From assembly GCF_000158915.1 (NCBI RefSeq), contig NZ_GG657754.1:8897600-8950819 (forward strand): 53,220 nucleotides of DNA, written 5' to 3'. The translations under genes were made by a program, and so were the position numbers. This document shows positions 1 to 12,370 of the stretch, in pieces (within the stretch, counting starts at the first letter, position 1; each line of letters starts with the position of its first letter). Source of the stretch: Streptomyces himastatinicus ATCC 53653 (GTDB lineage Bacteria; Actinomycetota; Actinomycetes; Streptomycetales; Streptomycetaceae). The notes under the pieces are model-generated. The model ran no database searches, was not told the origin of the DNA, and worked only from the letters and a program-made list of their open reading frames with translations.

Positions 1-684
1 GGCGACCGCCAGGGCCAGATCGCCCAGCCGCTGCCCGGTGAGGCCGAGCCGCCCACCGGCGGCGACCGCGAACTCGCGGGCGAGGGGCAGAAGGTCCGCG
101 TCGAAGGAGAAGGCGGCAGCTCCGGCGGGCGGGGGAAGCGGCGCATTGTACGCCGCGATGGCGCGCTCGGGGGCATAGCCGTGGCTCGGGCGCTACCGGC
201 CGTCCTCGATGACCACGGGATGGGTCAGCCACGCGTCGGCGAGCGCGTCGGTGTCCAGCCCGCCGGTGTCGTACGGACACAGGATGGTGACCGCGCGGCC
301 GGTGAAGGCCAGGTTGATCAGCGCCTCGTGCTGGACACATGGCCCGTACTCGGCCGCGGTGCGACCGGCCCAGACGGGTTCGCCGATGATCCGTACCCGG
401 CCGCCGGGATGCCGGTCGGCGAAGTCCCGCAGGACCGTGGGGATGATCCGCCCGGGGTTGCGCCCGGCCTCGGCCATGTCGAGGAACCGTACGCGCTCAC
501 CGTCCCGCCCCAGCGCCGTCCGCAGGAGCCGGAGGTTGGCACCGGGCACGGCCACCGCGACCGGCTCGGCGGCGCGCAGCCCGTCGAGCACGAAGGGCAG
601 GGTGCCGGCCAGATAGTCCTCGTCGTCCCGGTAGAAGAGGGCCGGGTGCACGAAGGGGTCGGCGACGGCTTCGGTGCTCACCAC
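1..684 (-). pseudogene. MEDS-domain / anti-sigma HATPase regulator, interrupted by in-frame TAG and cut by window edge
   Basis: The first 163 codons, from a GTG at 684 (or 681), encode a MEDS sensory domain (residues ~10-155: ALFYRDDEDYLAG start, GEPVWAGR and CPYDTGGLD motifs). A TAG at 193-195 then stops translation. Directly after it, in the same frame and without further stops to base 1, the sequence reads RPSHGYAPERAIAAYNAPLP followed by an amphipathic FSFDADLLPLAREFAVAAG...LGLTGQRLGDLALAVA stretch. That is the usual linker and start of the RsbW-like HATPase domain that follows MEDS in actinomycete anti-sigma regulators. The family is normally one protein of roughly 300 residues, so I read this as a two-domain gene carrying a nonsense codon, one base from CAG or GAG. 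A truncated MEDS-only protein, a sequencing error or readthrough are alternatives. The 5' end (protein C-terminus) lies outside the window. Confidence 0.75.
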
Positions 685-913
685 GGCGTCACCCCGATCG
701 CGGAAGGGCAGGGCCCGGACCCGGACCGGTCGGCCTCGGGCGAACCGCCGGGGGAGTGGGCGGAGGCCCGCACCACCCTACCCAAGGGGTGTCCGGGGCG
801 GCCGTATGGCGGTCCGAGGGGGGCGGGCAGCGGACCGGGGATAAGGTTGCGGCGGGAGCAAGGCGCAGGGTCGGCACCAAGGCGCCGAAGACGCTGATTC
901 GGAGTGCACTGTT

Positions 914-1420
914 ATGGGCGTGAATCCGGCACCCTCTCACCGCCGGTCCCGCGAGGCTGCTCAGATGGCGTCCGAGGTGATCGAGTTGCTCGAGGTGCTG
1001 TGGGAGCGGGGGCGGGACGCCGTCTCCTCGTCCCCGGTGTCGGCGTCACAGCTACGGGTGCTGTACAGCCTGGACCGTGAGGAGGGCATCAACCTCCGCA
1101 CGCTGGGGGAGCTGCTGGGTTCGGCGCCCTCGTCCGTGAGCCGTTTGTGTGACCGGTTGCAGGCCCTCGGATTCGTGGAGCGCGCGCCCAGCCCGGTCAG
1201 CCGCCGGGAGCTCGAATTGCGGCTGACCAGTCACGGCAAGGCGTACCTGCTCGAATTGCGGGCCCGCCGGGAGGAAGCCCTGCTGGCCGCCATCGCCGCG
1301 ATGACCCCGACCGCCCGCAAGGCGCTGCTGGAAGGGCTGACGGGGTTTCAGGAGGCCGTGGAGAAGACGGCGTCGGGCCACGAGCGGGAGGCCGCGGACG
1401 GAGCGGTCCGCTTCGCCTGA
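914..1420 (+). CDS. MarR-family transcriptional regulator
   Basis: Encodes 168 residues with a central MarR winged helix: a recognition region near residues 55-100 (LRTLGELLGSAPSSVSRLCDRLQALGFVERAPSPVSRRELELRLT) with the wing at the RRELELRLT segment, flanked by the long dimerisation helices typical of the family. The length is normal. The ATG at 914 has a CGGAG-like ribosome site about 8 nt upstream; a second in-frame ATG at 965 would give a 151-residue protein and cannot be excluded. It is a DNA-binding regulator, ligand unknown. Upstream is the minus-strand MEDS/anti-sigma gene, and downstream, converging, is a SpoIIE phosphatase gene, so it sits inside a signalling cluster and may control it. 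The palindromic GACAAT array at 2866-2892 is a possible target, but this is inference. Confidence 0.85.
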   Translation: MGVNPAPSHRRSREAAQMASEVIELLEVLWERGRDAVSSSPVSASQLRVLYSLDREEGINLRTLGELLGSAPSSVSRLCDRLQALGFVERAPSPVSRRELELRLTSHGKAYLLELRARREEALLAAIAAMTPTARKALLEGLTGFQEAVEKTASGHEREAADGAVRFA

Positions 1421-1461
1421 GCCTGCCGCCCGGCGCACCCGGCGTGGGCACGAGTGCCTGC

Positions 1462-2784
1462 TCATCTGATGCGCCACAGTCCGCCCCCGTCTGTCTTCGG
1501 CTGCTGCCCCTGAGCGGGTCCCCTCCGCTCCTTCCGCCCGTACCAGTCGAGGCAGACCACCAGGGCGTCGTCGTCGAGCGGGCTCTCGGGGCGGAAGCCG
1601 GCCAGCTGATGCAGGACCGCCTGGGGCACCTGGGTCGGCGGCAGCAGCCGGGTGTTGCCCAGGGCGCGGGTCAGCGCCCGCTCCCCGTAGCTCTCGCCGG
1701 ACGGGGACAGCGCTTCGTACACTCCGTCGCTCCCGAACAGGAGACGGTCGCCGGGGCGGGCGGTGAAGTGCTCGGCGACATAGACGGTGTCCTCGAACAT
1801 CCCGAGCGGCAGCTGGGCGTCGAACCGCACGGCTTCCACCGCGCCCTCCCGCTGGCGCCACATCCGCGGCGATCCCGCGTCCACGACCGCCACGTCCCCG
1901 GTCGCGAGGTCGAATTGGAGCAGCAGCGCCGATACGGAGGATGCTCCCCGGTAGTGGGCGTAGACGGCCTGGTCGGCCAGGCTGGCCTGATCGCACAGGC
2001 CGAGGCCCGCGCGCCGCGCGTTGCGCAGGGCGTTGACGGCGAGGTTGGTGAGCAGCGACGCCTCGATGCCCTCGCCCATGCCGTTGGTGATGGTGAGCGT
2101 CAGATGGTCGGCGGAGGCCGACCAGTCGAAGTTGTCGCCGAAGATCGCGTATGCCGGTTCCAGATGCGCCCCGAGCGAGAACTCCGGACGGGAACAGGAG
2201 TGGCCGGGCAGTAACTGCCACTGCATCTCGGCGGCCAGGGTCAGCCGGGTGGCGCGCCGGGCCAGGAGGTAGAGGTCCGTGTCCCGCTGGGCGACGAGGA
2301 TCTCCCGGCCGAGGGCCGCGCAGACCGCTTGGAGGTGGGGTATCCGGGTCCGGGCGTCGTGCTCGCCCGGCAGCCGTACGGACAGCACCCCCAGTCGGTC
2401 GCCGCGGATGGTCATCGGAAGGTGTACGGTCACCGCGTCCTGCCGGGCGTGCCGGGTGACGCAGGGTTCCTGTGACCCGAAGGCGCGGCCCTGGGGGCTG
2501 CCCTGGATGGGCACCGGCTCCATGTCGCGGGTCTCCGGGCCGCCGCCGCGGGTCTCCGGGTTCACGGACTGGAGCGACCGCATGCCGTAGTCCACCATGC
2601 GAAGCTCGACCTGTTCGGCGCCGTACTGCTCCGCCAGGGCGGCCGTGACGACATCGAGCAGGGCGTGCGGTGCGGCTGTGTGCAGCGCCTGCTCGACCGT
2701 AGAAATCTTGTCCACATCGTCCTGCTTCTCGAATGCGCCGGGGCAGCGGCGGCCGCGGGACGGCGCGGTCCGCCACGCCGACAT
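1462..2784 (-). CDS. GAF-like/PP2C (SpoIIE-type) serine/threonine phosphatase
   Basis: Encodes up to 440 residues. The N-terminal half (about 30-200) looks like a GAF-type sensor (VHLPMTIRGDRLGVLSVRLPGE...ALGREILVAQR). The C-terminal half is a PP2C/SpoIIE domain: RLTLAAEMQWQLLP lead-in, GDNFDW metal-binding motif, TNGMGEGIEASLLT, FGSDGVYEA and PLDDDALVV, so the metal-site aspartates of the first and last motifs are kept. The usual D of the DGMGHG motif is N here. Such enzymes dephosphorylate anti-anti-sigma (STAS) proteins in partner-switching pathways. The ATG at 2784 gives a 25-residue basic tail unlike the family; a GTG at 2715 (VDKISTVEQAL) preceded by a GAGAAGCAGG stretch is an attractive alternative start. 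It is convergent with the MarR gene and divergent from the poly-HAMP kinase. Confidence 0.85.
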   Translation of the reverse strand: MSAWRTAPSRGRRCPGAFEKQDDVDKISTVEQALHTAAPHALLDVVTAALAEQYGAEQVELRMVDYGMRSLQSVNPETRGGGPETRDMEPVPIQGSPQGRAFGSQEPCVTRHARQDAVTVHLPMTIRGDRLGVLSVRLPGEHDARTRIPHLQAVCAALGREILVAQRDTDLYLLARRATRLTLAAEMQWQLLPGHSCSRPEFSLGAHLEPAYAIFGDNFDWSASADHLTLTITNGMGEGIEASLLTNLAVNALRNARRAGLGLCDQASLADQAVYAHYRGASSVSALLLQFDLATGDVAVVDAGSPRMWRQREGAVEAVRFDAQLPLGMFEDTVYVAEHFTARPGDRLLFGSDGVYEALSPSGESYGERALTRALGNTRLLPPTQVPQAVLHQLAGFRPESPLDDDALVVCLDWYGRKERRGPAQGQQPKTDGGGLWRIR

Positions 2785-2865
2785 GCGATGACCGGTGCGC
2801 GGGCACCGCGACAGAGGCCGCGGCGATGCCCGTGATCACCACGAGCGCATTCTATGCACCACGAG

Positions 2866-2892
2866 GACAATAATTGTCGTACGACAATTGTC
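2866..2892. promoter_or_regulatory. Palindromic GACAAT/ATTGTC operator array
   Basis: Three overlapping inverted repeats lie in the divergent region between the phosphatase (minus) and the poly-HAMP kinase (plus): GACAAT-A-ATTGTC at 2866-2878, a perfect 18-bp palindrome AATTGTCGTACGACAATT at 2872-2889, and GACAATTGTC at 2883-2892. The AT-rich core stands out from the surrounding sequence. The symmetry and spacing fit tandem binding of a dimeric regulator of MarR or similar type. The regulator is not shown by the sequence; the MarR gene 1.5 kb away is a candidate. Confidence 0.6.
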
Positions 2893-2930
2893 GTCGTCAG
2901 CCTTTGGGTGGGCGGCTCGTCCCTCAATAG

Positions 2931-2944
2931 TTGCCGGACGGCAA
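2931..2944. promoter_or_regulatory. Second inverted repeat upstream of the kinase
   Basis: TTGCCG-GA-CGGCAA at 2931-2944 is a 6-bp-arm inverted repeat about 110 bp upstream of the kinase start. It differs in sequence from the GACAAT array, so if functional it would bind another regulator. It could also arise by chance. Confidence 0.3.
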
Positions 2945-3056
2945 ATGTGGCAGTATGACGCCCCGGAGCGTCTGATCACTCCCGGGCCGAAGGCCCGCCG
3001 ACTCCTCGACCAGGGGCGCTCGGTGGGCGGGACCGCTACTCGAGGGGCGGAGAACC

Positions 3057-6964
<3,908 letters not shown>

Positions 6965-6971
<7 letters not shown>

Positions 6972-7326
6972 TCGTGGACGACGACACCCGTAATGTCTAT
7001 GCGCTCACCGGGCATCCTGGAGCTGTACCGGCATGCACGTCCTGCACGCCGAGAACGGGCGCAAGGGGCTGGAGATGCTGTCCCGCCACGACATGGTCGA
7101 GCTGCTGCTGATGGACATCATGATGCCCGAGATGGACGACTACACCGCCACCGCGGCGATCAGGGCCATGCCCGAGTACGCCGATCTGCCGATCATCGCG
7201 GTGACCGCCAAGGCCATGGCGGGCGACCGGGAACAGACGCTGGCCGCCGGGGCCAACGACTACATCACCAAGCCGCTGGACGCCGATGAGCTCGTGGCCT
7301 GCGTGCGCCGCTGGCTGAACCGGTGA
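6965..7326 (+). pseudogene. C-terminal CheY-like receiver of the hybrid kinase, split by three frameshifts
   Basis: Just after the kinase stop, another frame reads VLIVDDDTRNVYALTG (from 6965), then a second frame gives ILELYR (7014-7031), then a third gives MHVLHAENGRKGLEML...LLLMDIMMPEMDDYTA...IIAVTAKAMAGDRE...NDYITKPLDADELVACVRRWLNR (7033-7326). Joined, these make one complete receiver with the DD pocket, the phosphoacceptor Asp in LLMDIMMPEMD, the T/K switch residues and the KPLD end. Relative to that protein, one G is missing from the run at 6958-6965, a G is extra in ACCGGGC near 7010 and a C is extra near 7032. The clean sequence on either side argues for sequencing error or very recent mutation. 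The last codons overlap the next gene by 4 nt (GTGA), so the reading end is natural. Confidence 0.85.
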
Positions 7327-9647
7327 GCGGGCGCGAACGGCGTCTGAACGCGCTGGCGGCCACGGTCGAGCGGCTGCGCGGCGAGCTCACCGCGGCACAG
7401 GAGGCCGCGGACGCGCGCACCCTGATCGGCATCGCCACCGGCATCCTGGTCGAACGCGGCCATGGCGGCCCGACGCGGGCCGCCCGCCACCTGGAGGAGC
7501 TGGCCGAGGCCGCCGGGCTGCCGCTGGTGGAGCTGGCCGCCGACGTGGTCGACGGGGCGGCCGGGGACACGGTCGCCCTGGCCCTGTCCGGTGCGCCGCG
7601 GGGGCCCGGCGGCGGACACCACAGCCCTCCGGACGTCCTGCGGGTGCGGGCGGCCGAGGCCGGTTCGCTCACCGACGACCCCCAGTCGGTGGTGGACACG
7701 CTGGTCGAGCAGGTGCTCGCTCCCCTCGGGGTGAGCGCGGTGGCGCTGTGGTCCGTGGTGTCCGGCGATGCGCTGGCCCTCGCCGGACACGCGGGCTTTC
7801 CGCGCGGCGAGGCCGAGCGGTGGCGGTTCGTCCCGCCGGGCCTGCGGGTGCTCGCCCAGCGCGCCGTGACCGAACGGCGGGCGCACTGGTTCGCGGCGCT
7901 GCCCGCCGACGCGGCGGCCATCGGAAGGCGCCACGGCACCGACGGCGCCCGTGCCGTACTCCCGGCCGAGCTGGGCGGCCGGACCCTCGGTGTGCTCGAG
8001 GTGTGCTGGGCCCATCCGCGGCCCCCGCTGTCCGCCCCGGTCAGCCGCCAGCTGGACGCACTGGCCGAGCTGTGCGCCCACGCCCTGCCCGGTACGGAGG
8101 AGACGGCGGCCGGTACCACCGCGGACCCGGCGCTCCCGGGCGGTCCCGCGATGGACCTCGCCGACGGCCTGCTCGACCCGGCGCTGATCCTGCGCCCGGT
8201 GCTCGATGACAACGGCCATGTGGCCGACTTCTCCATCGCCTACGCCAACGAGCGCTTCGCCGATCCGGCGGGCCGCCCGCGCGCCATGATCACGGGTATG
8301 CGGCTGCTGGCGGCGTACCCCCTCATGGCCTGCGACGGCGGTCTGGACGACCACGTGTTGCGGGTCCACGCGACGGGCGAGCCGTTCCGCGCGGAGCGGC
8401 TCGCCCTGCGCGTCCTGGTCGACGATGTGTCCCTGACCGGGCTCCTCACGGTGGGCATCGGGCGCTACGGGGACGCGGTGCTGCTGAGCTGGCGGCTGGA
8501 GGACGAGGCGGCACGGCTGTCCGCCCTGCTCGAACACGTCCAGCGGCTCGGCCGGATCGGCGGCTTCCAGGAGGACGCGGTCAGCGGCGAGATCCTGTGG
8601 AACAGAGATCTGTTCTCGCTCTTCGGCCTCCCGCCCAGCGCGTCCCCCGTGCCGGTGGAGCGGCTGTACAGCCATGCGCATCCCGACGACTCCGTGGCCA
8701 TCGGCCGTTTCCTGCGCACCCTGCTGCACCACCGGCACTCCGCCTCGACCGTGTTCCGGCTCCAGCGGGCCGACGGAGCCGTACGGCATATCCGCGTCGT
8801 CGCCGAGCCGGTGACCGATCCGGCCGGGCATCTGCTCGCGGTGCGCGGGGCCTACCAGGACTTCTCCAGCCAGCACTGGACGGAGGTGGCGCTCTCGGCC
8901 ACGCGGGACCGGCTCGCCGACACCGAGCAGCACGCCGCGGAACGCAACCGGCTGGCCCTCCAGTTGCAGCGGGCCATCATGCCCTCGTCCCACGCCCCGG
9001 TCGCCATCGCGGGACTGCACGTGGCGGTGCGCTACCGCCCGGCCGAGGAAGGACACCTGGTGGGCGGTGACTGGTACGACGCCGTCGTCCTGCCCCACAA
9101 GAAGGTGCTGCTGGCGGTCGGCGATGTGGCCGGACACGGCATCGAGGCGGCGACGGGCATGGTGGTCCTGCGCAACGCGCTGCGCGGTCTCGCCACGACC
9201 GGGGCGGGCCCCGCCCAGCTGCTGGGCTGGCTGAACACGGTGACCCACCATCTCACCGAACAGGTCACGGCCACGGTGGTCTGCGGCGTCTACGATCCGC
9301 AGACCCGCGTGCTGGACTGGGCGCGGGCCGGCCACCCGCCACCGGTCCTGATCCACGAGGGCACCGCCGCCGCCCTGCCGCTGCCCGGCGGCATCCTGCT
9401 GGGCGCGGTCGCCGAGGCGGAGTACGAGGAGAGGCGGCTCGGCCTGGTGCCCGGCGACCGGTTGCTGATGTACACCGACGGGCTGATCGAACGCCGCGAC
9501 CGGTCCGTGGAGAAGGCGCTCGAACAGCTCCTGGCCACCGTCGGCGCCGCCACCCCGGAACTCGGCGAGCACCTCGACGTCCTGCTGACGCACGCGCGCT
9601 CCGACACCGACGACGACACCTGTCTCATCGGCATCGACGTGTGCTGA
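7323..9647 (+). CDS. ANTAR-like/GAF/PAS/SpoIIE phosphatase
   Basis: Encodes 774 residues from a GTG that overlaps the preceding stop (GTGA), indicating translational coupling to the kinase/receiver. The N-terminus (~20-75) has coiled-coil plus ANTAR-like character (ADARTLIGIATGILVERG...AARHLEELAEAAGLPLVELAADVV). GAF lies at ~115-265, and a divergent segment plus PAS at ~280-520 (GRIGGFQEDAVSGEILWNRDLFSLFG, YSHAHPDD). A PP2C/SpoIIE domain fills ~540-774, with VGGDWYDAV, VGDVAGHGIEAATGM, RAGHPPPVL, MYTDGLIERR and DDDTCLIGI, so all metal-binding aspartates are present. The likely job is dephosphorylation of a STAS anti-anti-sigma factor in response to signals read by the sensor domains. ANTAR is normally an RNA-binding antiterminator domain; whether it binds RNA here is unknown. 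It converges on the MmyB-type regulator. Confidence 0.87.
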   Translation: MSGRERRLNALAATVERLRGELTAAQEAADARTLIGIATGILVERGHGGPTRAARHLEELAEAAGLPLVELAADVVDGAAGDTVALALSGAPRGPGGGHHSPPDVLRVRAAEAGSLTDDPQSVVDTLVEQVLAPLGVSAVALWSVVSGDALALAGHAGFPRGEAERWRFVPPGLRVLAQRAVTERRAHWFAALPADAAAIGRRHGTDGARAVLPAELGGRTLGVLEVCWAHPRPPLSAPVSRQLDALAELCAHALPGTEETAAGTTADPALPGGPAMDLADGLLDPALILRPVLDDNGHVADFSIAYANERFADPAGRPRAMITGMRLLAAYPLMACDGGLDDHVLRVHATGEPFRAERLALRVLVDDVSLTGLLTVGIGRYGDAVLLSWRLEDEAARLSALLEHVQRLGRIGGFQEDAVSGEILWNRDLFSLFGLPPSASPVPVERLYSHAHPDDSVAIGRFLRTLLHHRHSASTVFRLQRADGAVRHIRVVAEPVTDPAGHLLAVRGAYQDFSSQHWTEVALSATRDRLADTEQHAAERNRLALQLQRAIMPSSHAPVAIAGLHVAVRYRPAEEGHLVGGDWYDAVVLPHKKVLLAVGDVAGHGIEAATGMVVLRNALRGLATTGAGPAQLLGWLNTVTHHLTEQVTATVVCGVYDPQTRVLDWARAGHPPPVLIHEGTAAALPLPGGILLGAVAEAEYEERRLGLVPGDRLLMYTDGLIERRDRSVEKALEQLLATVGAATPELGEHLDVLLTHARSDTDDDTCLIGIDVC

Positions 9648-9663
9648 AGCGACGCCGTCGGGG

Positions 9664-10539
9664 TCAGGTGTGCGCCGTGGCCGGTGGGTCGGCGATGGCC
9701 GTGAGCCGGAACTTGGTCTCGTCCTCACTGCCGGGCACGGCGGTCATGATGACGATCTTGAGTTCGGAATCGCCGTCGGTCAGGACGTCGCAGTCCACCG
9801 TGACCGGACCCACCGACGGATGGTCGATGGTCTTGTGGTCCTCGCGGTGCGCGGCCACCTCTCCGATCGCCCACAGCTCGGCGAACCTCCGGTTGCCCGC
9901 GTTCAGGTCGCGGATCAGGGCGGCCAAGCGGTCGTCCCGGGGGAAGCGGCCGGTGGCGCGGCGCAGGTCGGAGACGACGGCGGCGTCGGTGGCGGCGCGG
10001 TCCGCCTCGGTCACCGGCCACAGCGCGAGGCGGGCGGGGCCGGCGTCCACCGGGAACCTGTCCCGCGCGAAGTTGCGCAGCCGCGGCGGCGAGGCGGCGG
10101 GGTCGCCCAGCAGGGCGGCCCACCCACGGTTCCACCACACCAGGTGCCAGTCCGCCGCGAACACGGCGACCGCCACGTCCCCGAGGCGGGCGAGTACCCG
10201 TTGCACACCGGGCGGGAGGTGGTCGGAGATCGTGCCGTCCGCCGGTGGCATGAGCTGGGCCAGCCGGTACAGGTGGTCCCGTTCGGCGGTGGACAGCTGA
10301 AGGGCTCGCGCGAGGGACGCCACCACCGACGCCGAGGGTGTCGTGGCCCGCCCCTGTTCCAGGCGCACGACGTAGTCGACCGACACCCCGGCCAGGTCGG
10401 CCAGCTCCTCGCGTCGCAGCCCGGCAGCCCGGCGCCCGCGGGCCACCGGCAGTCCGGCGGCCGATGGCGGCAGCCGGTCCCGCCACGTGCGGATCATCCC
10501 GCCCAGCGCGGTTCCGGGTGTCGCCGACATGCACTCCAT
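9664..10539 (-). CDS. XRE regulator with MmyB-like ligand-binding domain
   Basis: Encodes 291 residues. An N-terminal helix-turn-helix (about 30-90: GRRAAGLRREELADLAGVSVDYVVRLEQGR) is followed by the PAS-like MmyB ligand-binding domain (about 110-275) with its hallmark VFAADWHLVWWNRGWAALLGDP and the closing VDCDVLTDGDSELKIVIMTAVPGSEDETKFRLT. Length and order are standard for this actinomycete family, which commonly represses a divergently transcribed short-chain dehydrogenase. That is the arrangement here, with an SDR gene starting 105 bp away. The start could be the ATG at 10539 or at 10530 (MSATPG). The ligand is unknown; MmyB-like domains are proposed to bind fatty-acid-like molecules. Confidence 0.88.
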   Translation of the reverse strand: MECMSATPGTALGGMIRTWRDRLPPSAAGLPVARGRRAAGLRREELADLAGVSVDYVVRLEQGRATTPSASVVASLARALQLSTAERDHLYRLAQLMPPADGTISDHLPPGVQRVLARLGDVAVAVFAADWHLVWWNRGWAALLGDPAASPPRLRNFARDRFPVDAGPARLALWPVTEADRAATDAAVVSDLRRATGRFPRDDRLAALIRDLNAGNRRFAELWAIGEVAAHREDHKTIDHPSVGPVTVDCDVLTDGDSELKIVIMTAVPGSEDETKFRLTAIADPPATAHT

Positions 10540-10644
10540 CCTCCCGCATCTCCGGTCCTGTGGGTGGGCGCGAGGGTGGTACGGGTCTTCCTACCGTCGA
10601 AGCGTCCCTGGTCCGCCTCCCCGGTCGGGAGCAGCATCGAACGT

Positions 10645-11343
10645 ATGACGATCACCTTCATCACCGGAGCCAACAAGGGTCTCGGCCGCGAGACCGCCCG
10701 TCGCCTGATCGAGTGCGGCCACACCGTGCTCGTCGGAACGCGCGACCGCGAGCAGGGCGAGGCGACCGCCACCGCGCTCGGCGCACGCCACGTCCCCATC
10801 GACGTGACCGACGACGCGTCCGTGGCCGCCGCGGCCGCGAACGTCGCCGCACACGAGGGCAGGATCGACGTCCTGATCAACAACGCCGGTGTGCACGGCC
10901 CCGTCGGCGATCCCGGCGACCTCACCGCCGCCGACGCCCTCGGTGTCCTCGACGTCAACGTCATCGGCGTCATCCGCACCACCACCGCGTTCCTGCCGCT
11001 TCTGCGCCGCTCGGACGATCCTGTGATCGTCAACGTCAGCAGCGGCATGGGCTCCCTCGCCCTCACCCACGACCCCGCCCGGCCCGAGTCGCAGGTCGTC
11101 GTGCCGCTGTACACCTCCTCGAAGGCGGCGCTGACGATGTTGACCACGCAGTACGCCAAGGGGCTCGAGGACGTCCGCGTCAACGCCGCCGACCCGGGCT
11201 ACACCGCGACCGACCTCAACGGTCACAGCGGCCCCCAGACCGTCACCGAGGGCACGGACGCGATCGTCGCTCTCGCCACCGAGCCGCCCGGCGCCGGCAC
11301 CGGACGCTTCGTCTCCCGCCATGGCGAGATCGCCTGGTCCTGA
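10645..11343 (+). CDS. Short-chain dehydrogenase/reductase (SDR)
   Basis: Encodes 232 residues. A classical SDR Rossmann fold is visible: TGANKGLG cofactor motif near residue 7, DVTDD, NNAGVHG, an NVSSGMGS serine strand, and YTSSKAA as the catalytic YxxxK, then DPGYTATDLN. NAD(P)-dependent oxidation or reduction of an unidentified carbonyl or alcohol substrate. I start at the ATG at 10645, because upstream sequence in the same frame lacks family similarity and MTITFITGANKG places the glycine motif at the normal distance. It is divergent from the MmyB-type regulator, its probable repressor. The next gene in the same direction, a quinone-oxidoreductase-like enzyme, starts 55 nt downstream, so the two may be cotranscribed. 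Confidence 0.9.
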   Translation: MTITFITGANKGLGRETARRLIECGHTVLVGTRDREQGEATATALGARHVPIDVTDDASVAAAAANVAAHEGRIDVLINNAGVHGPVGDPGDLTAADALGVLDVNVIGVIRTTTAFLPLLRRSDDPVIVNVSSGMGSLALTHDPARPESQVVVPLYTSSKAALTMLTTQYAKGLEDVRVNAADPGYTATDLNGHSGPQTVTEGTDAIVALATEPPGAGTGRFVSRHGEIAWS

Positions 11344-11398
11344 CGGGTGGAGTGACCGCACGCGGAATGCCGTGCCACCGCGGCAAGTTGCAGGCGTC

Positions 11399-12343
11399 AT
11401 GAAGGCGATAGGTGTCCACAACTTCGGCGGCCCGGAAGCACTACAGGTCCTGGAGCTGCCCGAACCGCAGGCCGGCCCCGGTGAGGTGCGCATCCGTGTG
11501 CACGCGGCCGCCGTCAGTCCCACCGATGTCATGCTGCGTACCGGCGGCCACGCCGTCCGCATGCCCGACCGTCGGCCCCCGTTCGTGCCCGGCATGGACG
11601 CCGCGGGCGTGATCGACCAGCTCGGGCCCGGGGCCGACGGGCGGCTCGCCGTGGGCCAACGAGTGGTCGCCATGGTGCTGTTCACCAGCTCGCACGGCGG
11701 GGCCTACGCCGAGCAGGTCGTGATGCTCGCCGCTACAGTGGTCCCGGCGCCCGAGGGGGCGGACTTCCCCGCGGCGTCCACGCTGCTCATGAACGCCATG
11801 ACGGCCCGCCTCGCCCTGGACGCGCTGGCCGTGCCGAACGGCGGCACCGTCGCCGTGACCGGTGCGGCCGGTGCCGTCGGCGGGTACGCGGTCGAGCTGG
11901 CCAAGGCCGACGGGCTGACCGTGATCGCGGACGCCGCCCGGTACGACACCGAGCTGGTACGAGGCTTCGGCGCCGACCATGCCGTCGACCGCGGCACCGA
12001 TGTGGCCGCGCGTATCCTCGCGCTGGCCCCCGACGGTGTTCCCGGCCTCGTGGACGGCTCGGTGCAGACCACCGAGACCGTGCCCGCCGTCGCCGACGGC
12101 GGGACCCTGGCCGAGCTGCGGGGCTGGTCCGGTCCGGCCGAGCGCGGTATCCGGGTGTGCCCGGTGATGGTGCCGGACGGCATCACCGACACCGAGGGAC
12201 TGGACACGTTGCGCCGTCAGGCCGAGGACGGCACGTTGACGCTGCGCGTCGCGGAGGTGCTGCCCGCCCACGAGGCGGCCGAGGCCCATCGCATGCTGGA
12301 GGCCGGCGGCCTGCGCGGTCGGTTGGTGCTGGACTTCTCCTGA
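11399..12343 (+). CDS. Zinc-independent MDR/quinone-oxidoreductase-like alcohol dehydrogenase
   Basis: Encodes 314 residues starting MKAIGVHNFGGPEALQV, the usual N-terminus of the quinone oxidoreductase branch of the medium-chain dehydrogenase superfamily. The GroES-like fold (1-~125) includes GEVRIRVHAAAVSPTDVMLRTG and PGMDAAGVI; the NAD(P)-binding fold (~135-270) has VTGAAGAVGGYAVELAK, and the C-terminus ends with AHRMLEAGGLRGRLVLDFS. The structural-zinc cysteine cluster is absent, as in the QOR branch. It probably reduces quinones or enones with NADPH; the natural substrate is unknown. The ATG at 11399 follows the SDR gene by 55 nt. Its stop is 27 nt from the converging LysR gene. Confidence 0.88.
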   Translation: MKAIGVHNFGGPEALQVLELPEPQAGPGEVRIRVHAAAVSPTDVMLRTGGHAVRMPDRRPPFVPGMDAAGVIDQLGPGADGRLAVGQRVVAMVLFTSSHGGAYAEQVVMLAATVVPAPEGADFPAASTLLMNAMTARLALDALAVPNGGTVAVTGAAGAVGGYAVELAKADGLTVIADAARYDTELVRGFGADHAVDRGTDVAARILALAPDGVPGLVDGSVQTTETVPAVADGGTLAELRGWSGPAERGIRVCPVMVPDGITDTEGLDTLRRQAEDGTLTLRVAEVLPAHEAAEAHRMLEAGGLRGRLVLDFS

Positions 12344-12370
12344 GCACCGCACGTTGACGCCCGAAGCCGA

